A stretch of DNA of 9,276 nt from Paracoccaceae bacterium (GTDB lineage Bacteria; Pseudomonadota; Alphaproteobacteria; Rhodobacterales; Rhodobacteraceae). This document shows positions 7,314 through 9,276 of this stretch, one piece after another. The first letter of the stretch is position 1; each line of letters begins with the position of its first letter. Position numbers and translations under genes: made by a program. Below the pieces are notes generated by a model, which saw only the letters and a list, made by a program, of their open reading frames with translations, was not told where the DNA came from and did not search any database. The stretch is from assembly GCA_011525185.1 (NCBI GenBank), contig WTIQ01000135.1, positions 1 to 9,276 on the forward strand, read 5' to 3'.

Positions 7314-7344
7314 GGGTTGGGCGTCCGTATGTGTTGCCCAACCC
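7314..7344 (+). terminator. intercistronic hairpin between binding-protein and ATPase genes
   Basis: GGGTTGGGC (7314-7322) pairs perfectly with GCCCAACCC (7336-7344) around a 13-base loop, 7 bases after the binding-protein stop. No T tract follows at once; a run of six T's appears only at 7357-7362. It is therefore more likely a partial terminator or an mRNA-stabilising stem that keeps the binding-protein message more abundant than the downstream ATPase message, as known for other sugar ABC operons such as malEFG. Its role is inferred. Confidence 0.65.
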
Positions 7345-7380
7345 CCATTACACCAATTTTTTAAGAATGAGGCGCCTGCT

Positions 7381-8487
7381 GTGGCAACCCTAGACATCAA
7401 AAATCTTGCCAAATCTTTCGGTTCCGTAGACGTGTTGCACGACATCAACCTGTCCATTGCGGACAAAGAATTTGTTGTCTTTGTCGGCCCTTCGGGCTGC
7501 GGAAAATCGACCCTTTTGCGGATCATTGCAGGACTAGAAGAGGTGACGTCAGGCGATATCTTGATTGAGGGGCAAAACGTAAACACCCACGCTCCAGTTG
7601 AACGCGGTATTTCAATGGTGTTTCAATCCTACGCCCTCTACCCTCATCTGAGCGTTTTTGAAAATATTGCCTTTCCATTGCGGGTGCAAAAGCTGAGCAA
7701 TTCGGACGTGAAAGCACGCGTTGGTCGCGCGGCAAGCATTTTACAATTGCAAGATAAGCTCTCGCTTAAGCCAGGGCAGTTGTCAGGAGGACAGCGGCAA
7801 CGTGTTGCCATCGGGCGCTCTATTGTGCGTAATCCAAAAATATTCTTGTTTGATGAACCGCTCTCCAATCTGGATGCCGCACTTCGCGGGGATATGCGCG
7901 TCGAGCTTAGCCAGCTCCATCGCGAGTTAAACGCGACGATGGTCTACGTCACGCACGATCAAGTCGAAGCCATGACAATGGCGGATCGTATTGTGGTTCT
8001 CAATGCTGGCATGGTTGAGCAATTTGGCACCCCAATGGAGCTTTACCACCGACCTGAGACCAAGTTTGTAGCTGGCTTTATTGGCCAACCCAATATGAAT
8101 TTCCTCACCGCCAAGGTCACCGCAGCGAGCGCACAAGAGGTGCGCGTTGATCTGGATGGAGCGATCACACTCGCGCTTCCGCTCGCTGGCGACACCGTCC
8201 AAGTCGGAGACCCCGTCGATGTCGGCATTCGACCAGAGGACCTTAGGATTGTTGAAGATGGCGGGTTTGAAATGCATGTGGATGTGATCGAGCGTCTAGG
8301 TGGCGTTTGTATTGTTTATGGTCGCATTGGCGCGAACGAGACACGCTACTGTGCCTCGCTTGCAGGTGATGCACGGGTGACGGAGGGCAGCATGATAAAG
8401 CTCGCCTCTGATCCTGCAAATTTTCATGCCTTTGACCGTGCGGGACGTGCCCTTCACCGTCTCAATGTGTCGTTTGAAACGGAGTAG
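7381..8487 (+). CDS. sugar ABC transporter ATP-binding protein, MalK/UgpC type
   Basis: A 368-residue cytoplasmic ATPase that powers the importer as a homodimer docked on the permeases' EAA loops. All nucleotide-binding motifs are present in order: Walker A GPSGCGKST (36-44), Q-loop VFQSYALYPHLSV (Q82), signature LSGGQ (134-138), Walker B IFLFDE (154-159), D-loop SNLD (162-165) and switch histidine H192 in VTHDQVEAM. The C-terminal region from about 235 carries the TOBE/OB-fold regulatory domain, with GIRPEDLRI typical of this group. The start is GTG at 7381 with GAGG 8 bases upstream. The 74-base gap from the binding-protein gene holds a hairpin, so expression may be lower than that gene. 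Length and motifs are normal, and MalK-type ATPases often serve more than one importer. Confidence 0.96.
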   Translation: MATLDIKNLAKSFGSVDVLHDINLSIADKEFVVFVGPSGCGKSTLLRIIAGLEEVTSGDILIEGQNVNTHAPVERGISMVFQSYALYPHLSVFENIAFPLRVQKLSNSDVKARVGRAASILQLQDKLSLKPGQLSGGQRQRVAIGRSIVRNPKIFLFDEPLSNLDAALRGDMRVELSQLHRELNATMVYVTHDQVEAMTMADRIVVLNAGMVEQFGTPMELYHRPETKFVAGFIGQPNMNFLTAKVTAASAQEVRVDLDGAITLALPLAGDTVQVGDPVDVGIRPEDLRIVEDGGFEMHVDVIERLGGVCIVYGRIGANETRYCASLAGDARVTEGSMIKLASDPANFHAFDRAGRALHRLNVSFETE

Positions 8488-8491
8488 CAAG

Positions 8492-9276
8492 ATGCGCATT
8501 GCAACCGCAGGAATGGGATTAAGGGCAAGCCATGTTTTATCTCTCTTTCAAGAGGTAGCGCCTGATTGCGAACTCGTGGGATATTACGATCCATCACCAA
8601 GCCACGTCCAAGATCTTGGCGTCAATATTGAGCGTTACTTTGACGTAAAAGAGATGCTGGAACATACTCAGCCAGACCTCTTTTTCGTCTGCTCTCCAAA
8701 TGAGTTTCATCTGGAGCAAATCAAAATCGGGCTCGAAATGGGCGTGCGCATTTTTACCGAAAAGCCCGTTGTTACCTCTATTAAAGAGACGATGGAGCTG
8801 GCCTCTCTGCTTGCAAAATATGGAACAGACCGTGTGATGGTGGGGCTTGTTTTGCGGCATTCACAACATATGGTCGATTTACGCAAAGCGATGGCTGAAG
8901 GCATACTTGGCCCAATTGCGTCGCTTGAGGCAAACGAACATATTGCGCCGTATCATGGAGCATTTTTCATGCGGGATTGGCGGCGGATGCATGCGCATTC
9001 TGGTGGCTTCATGCTCGAAAAATGTTGCCATGATCTTGATCTTTACAACATGATTACTGGTTCGCGTCCCCTCCGCGTTGCCAGCTTTGGTGGGCGGCGG
9101 TCTTTCGTGCCCGAACATGCGCAGACCACCAGCAAGGAACAGGAAATACTCCAGGTCAAAAAGACGGTTTGGGAAGGCGCTGAGGATCCATTTCACGCCG
9201 ACGGTGACATCGTGGATCACCAGACGGCGATCCTTTCTTACGAAACCGGTGCCAGCCTTGCCTTCCATACCAACAT
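8492..9276 (+). CDS. Gfo/Idh/MocA-family oxidoreductase, 3' end beyond window
   Basis: The first 261 residues of an open frame still running at the window end; the family is usually 330-400 residues. The N-terminus MRIATAGMGLRASH is the NAD(P)-binding Rossmann strand-turn with a GxGxRxxH form rather than the classic GxGxxG. VCSPNEFH (66-73) and FTEKPVV (88-94) supply the family's EKP motif; GGFMLEKCCHDLDLY (171-185) occupies the catalytic-loop position, with H180 and D183 as candidate active-site residues. It is cytosolic, with no signal peptide. The ATG at 8492 lies 4 bases after the ATPase stop, with GGAG 7 bases upstream inside the preceding gene, so it is in the same operon. Family members oxidise or reduce sugars and cyclitols, and some (GH109) are NAD-dependent glycosidases including N-acetylhexosaminidases. 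Either role suits an amino-sugar locus; the substrate is unknown. Confidence 0.92.
   Translation, partial: MRIATAGMGLRASHVLSLFQEVAPDCELVGYYDPSPSHVQDLGVNIERYFDVKEMLEHTQPDLFFVCSPNEFHLEQIKIGLEMGVRIFTEKPVVTSIKETMELASLLAKYGTDRVMVGLVLRHSQHMVDLRKAMAEGILGPIASLEANEHIAPYHGAFFMRDWRRMHAHSGGFMLEKCCHDLDLYNMITGSRPLRVASFGGRRSFVPEHAQTTSKEQEILQVKKTVWEGAEDPFHADGDIVDHQTAILSYETGASLAFHTN

Noticed and set aside
8594..9268. Several minus-strand open frames at the right end
   Set aside because: They are antisense to the continuous plus-strand Gfo/Idh/MocA frame that starts at 8492 and runs to the window end.

Overview
The window reads as part of an alphaproteobacterial chromosome, most likely a marine Rhodobacterales (Roseobacter-type) genome. 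This is inferred from protein style, a moderate-GC coding sequence with AT-rich intergenic DNA, and frequent GTG starts with good Shine-Dalgarno sites; no database search was possible. All complete genes look intact, with no frameshift, transposon, CRISPR array or other mobile-element signature.

Layout. Positions 1-54 are the 3' part of a tRNA-Cys (anticodon GCA). A 232-base spacer follows, with at most a weak hairpin. A minus-strand family-2-like glycosyltransferase (287-1321) comes next and seems unrelated to the rest. From 1473 to 4050 lies a minus-strand two-gene unit: a GntR/UTRA (HutC-type) regulator followed, with an 8-base overlap, by a cytosolic GH20 beta-N-acetylhexosaminidase. Divergent from it, on the plus strand, is a sugar ABC-import operon: two MalF/MalG-type permeases (4279-5220, 5222-6064), a periplasmic binding protein (6095-7306), a MalK/UgpC-type ATPase (7381-8487) and a Gfo/Idh/MocA NAD(P)-dependent enzyme that runs off the window at 9276.

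The 228-base divergent control region (4051-4278) carries several copies of the nonamer TTGGTATTA: a perfect inverted pair next to the regulator start, one isolated inverted half-site, and two direct copies 11 bases apart near the ABC operon. This pattern fits one regulator controlling both itself and the importer.

Working model (inference): a beta-linked N-acetylhexosamine oligosaccharide, such as chitobiose or a related GlcNAc/GalNAc glycoside, is bound in the periplasm and imported whole. The GH20 enzyme cleaves it in the cytoplasm, and the oxidoreductase together with genes beyond the right edge processes the product. The general architecture resembles known bacterial chitooligosaccharide/GlcNAc loci (DasR/NagR-type GntR regulators with ABC importers). 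The less usual points are the operator layout, the four-cysteine binding protein, the gene order with the binding protein third, the hairpin before the ATPase gene, and the oxidoreductase of unknown substrate. I did not find evidence for a wholly new type of system.
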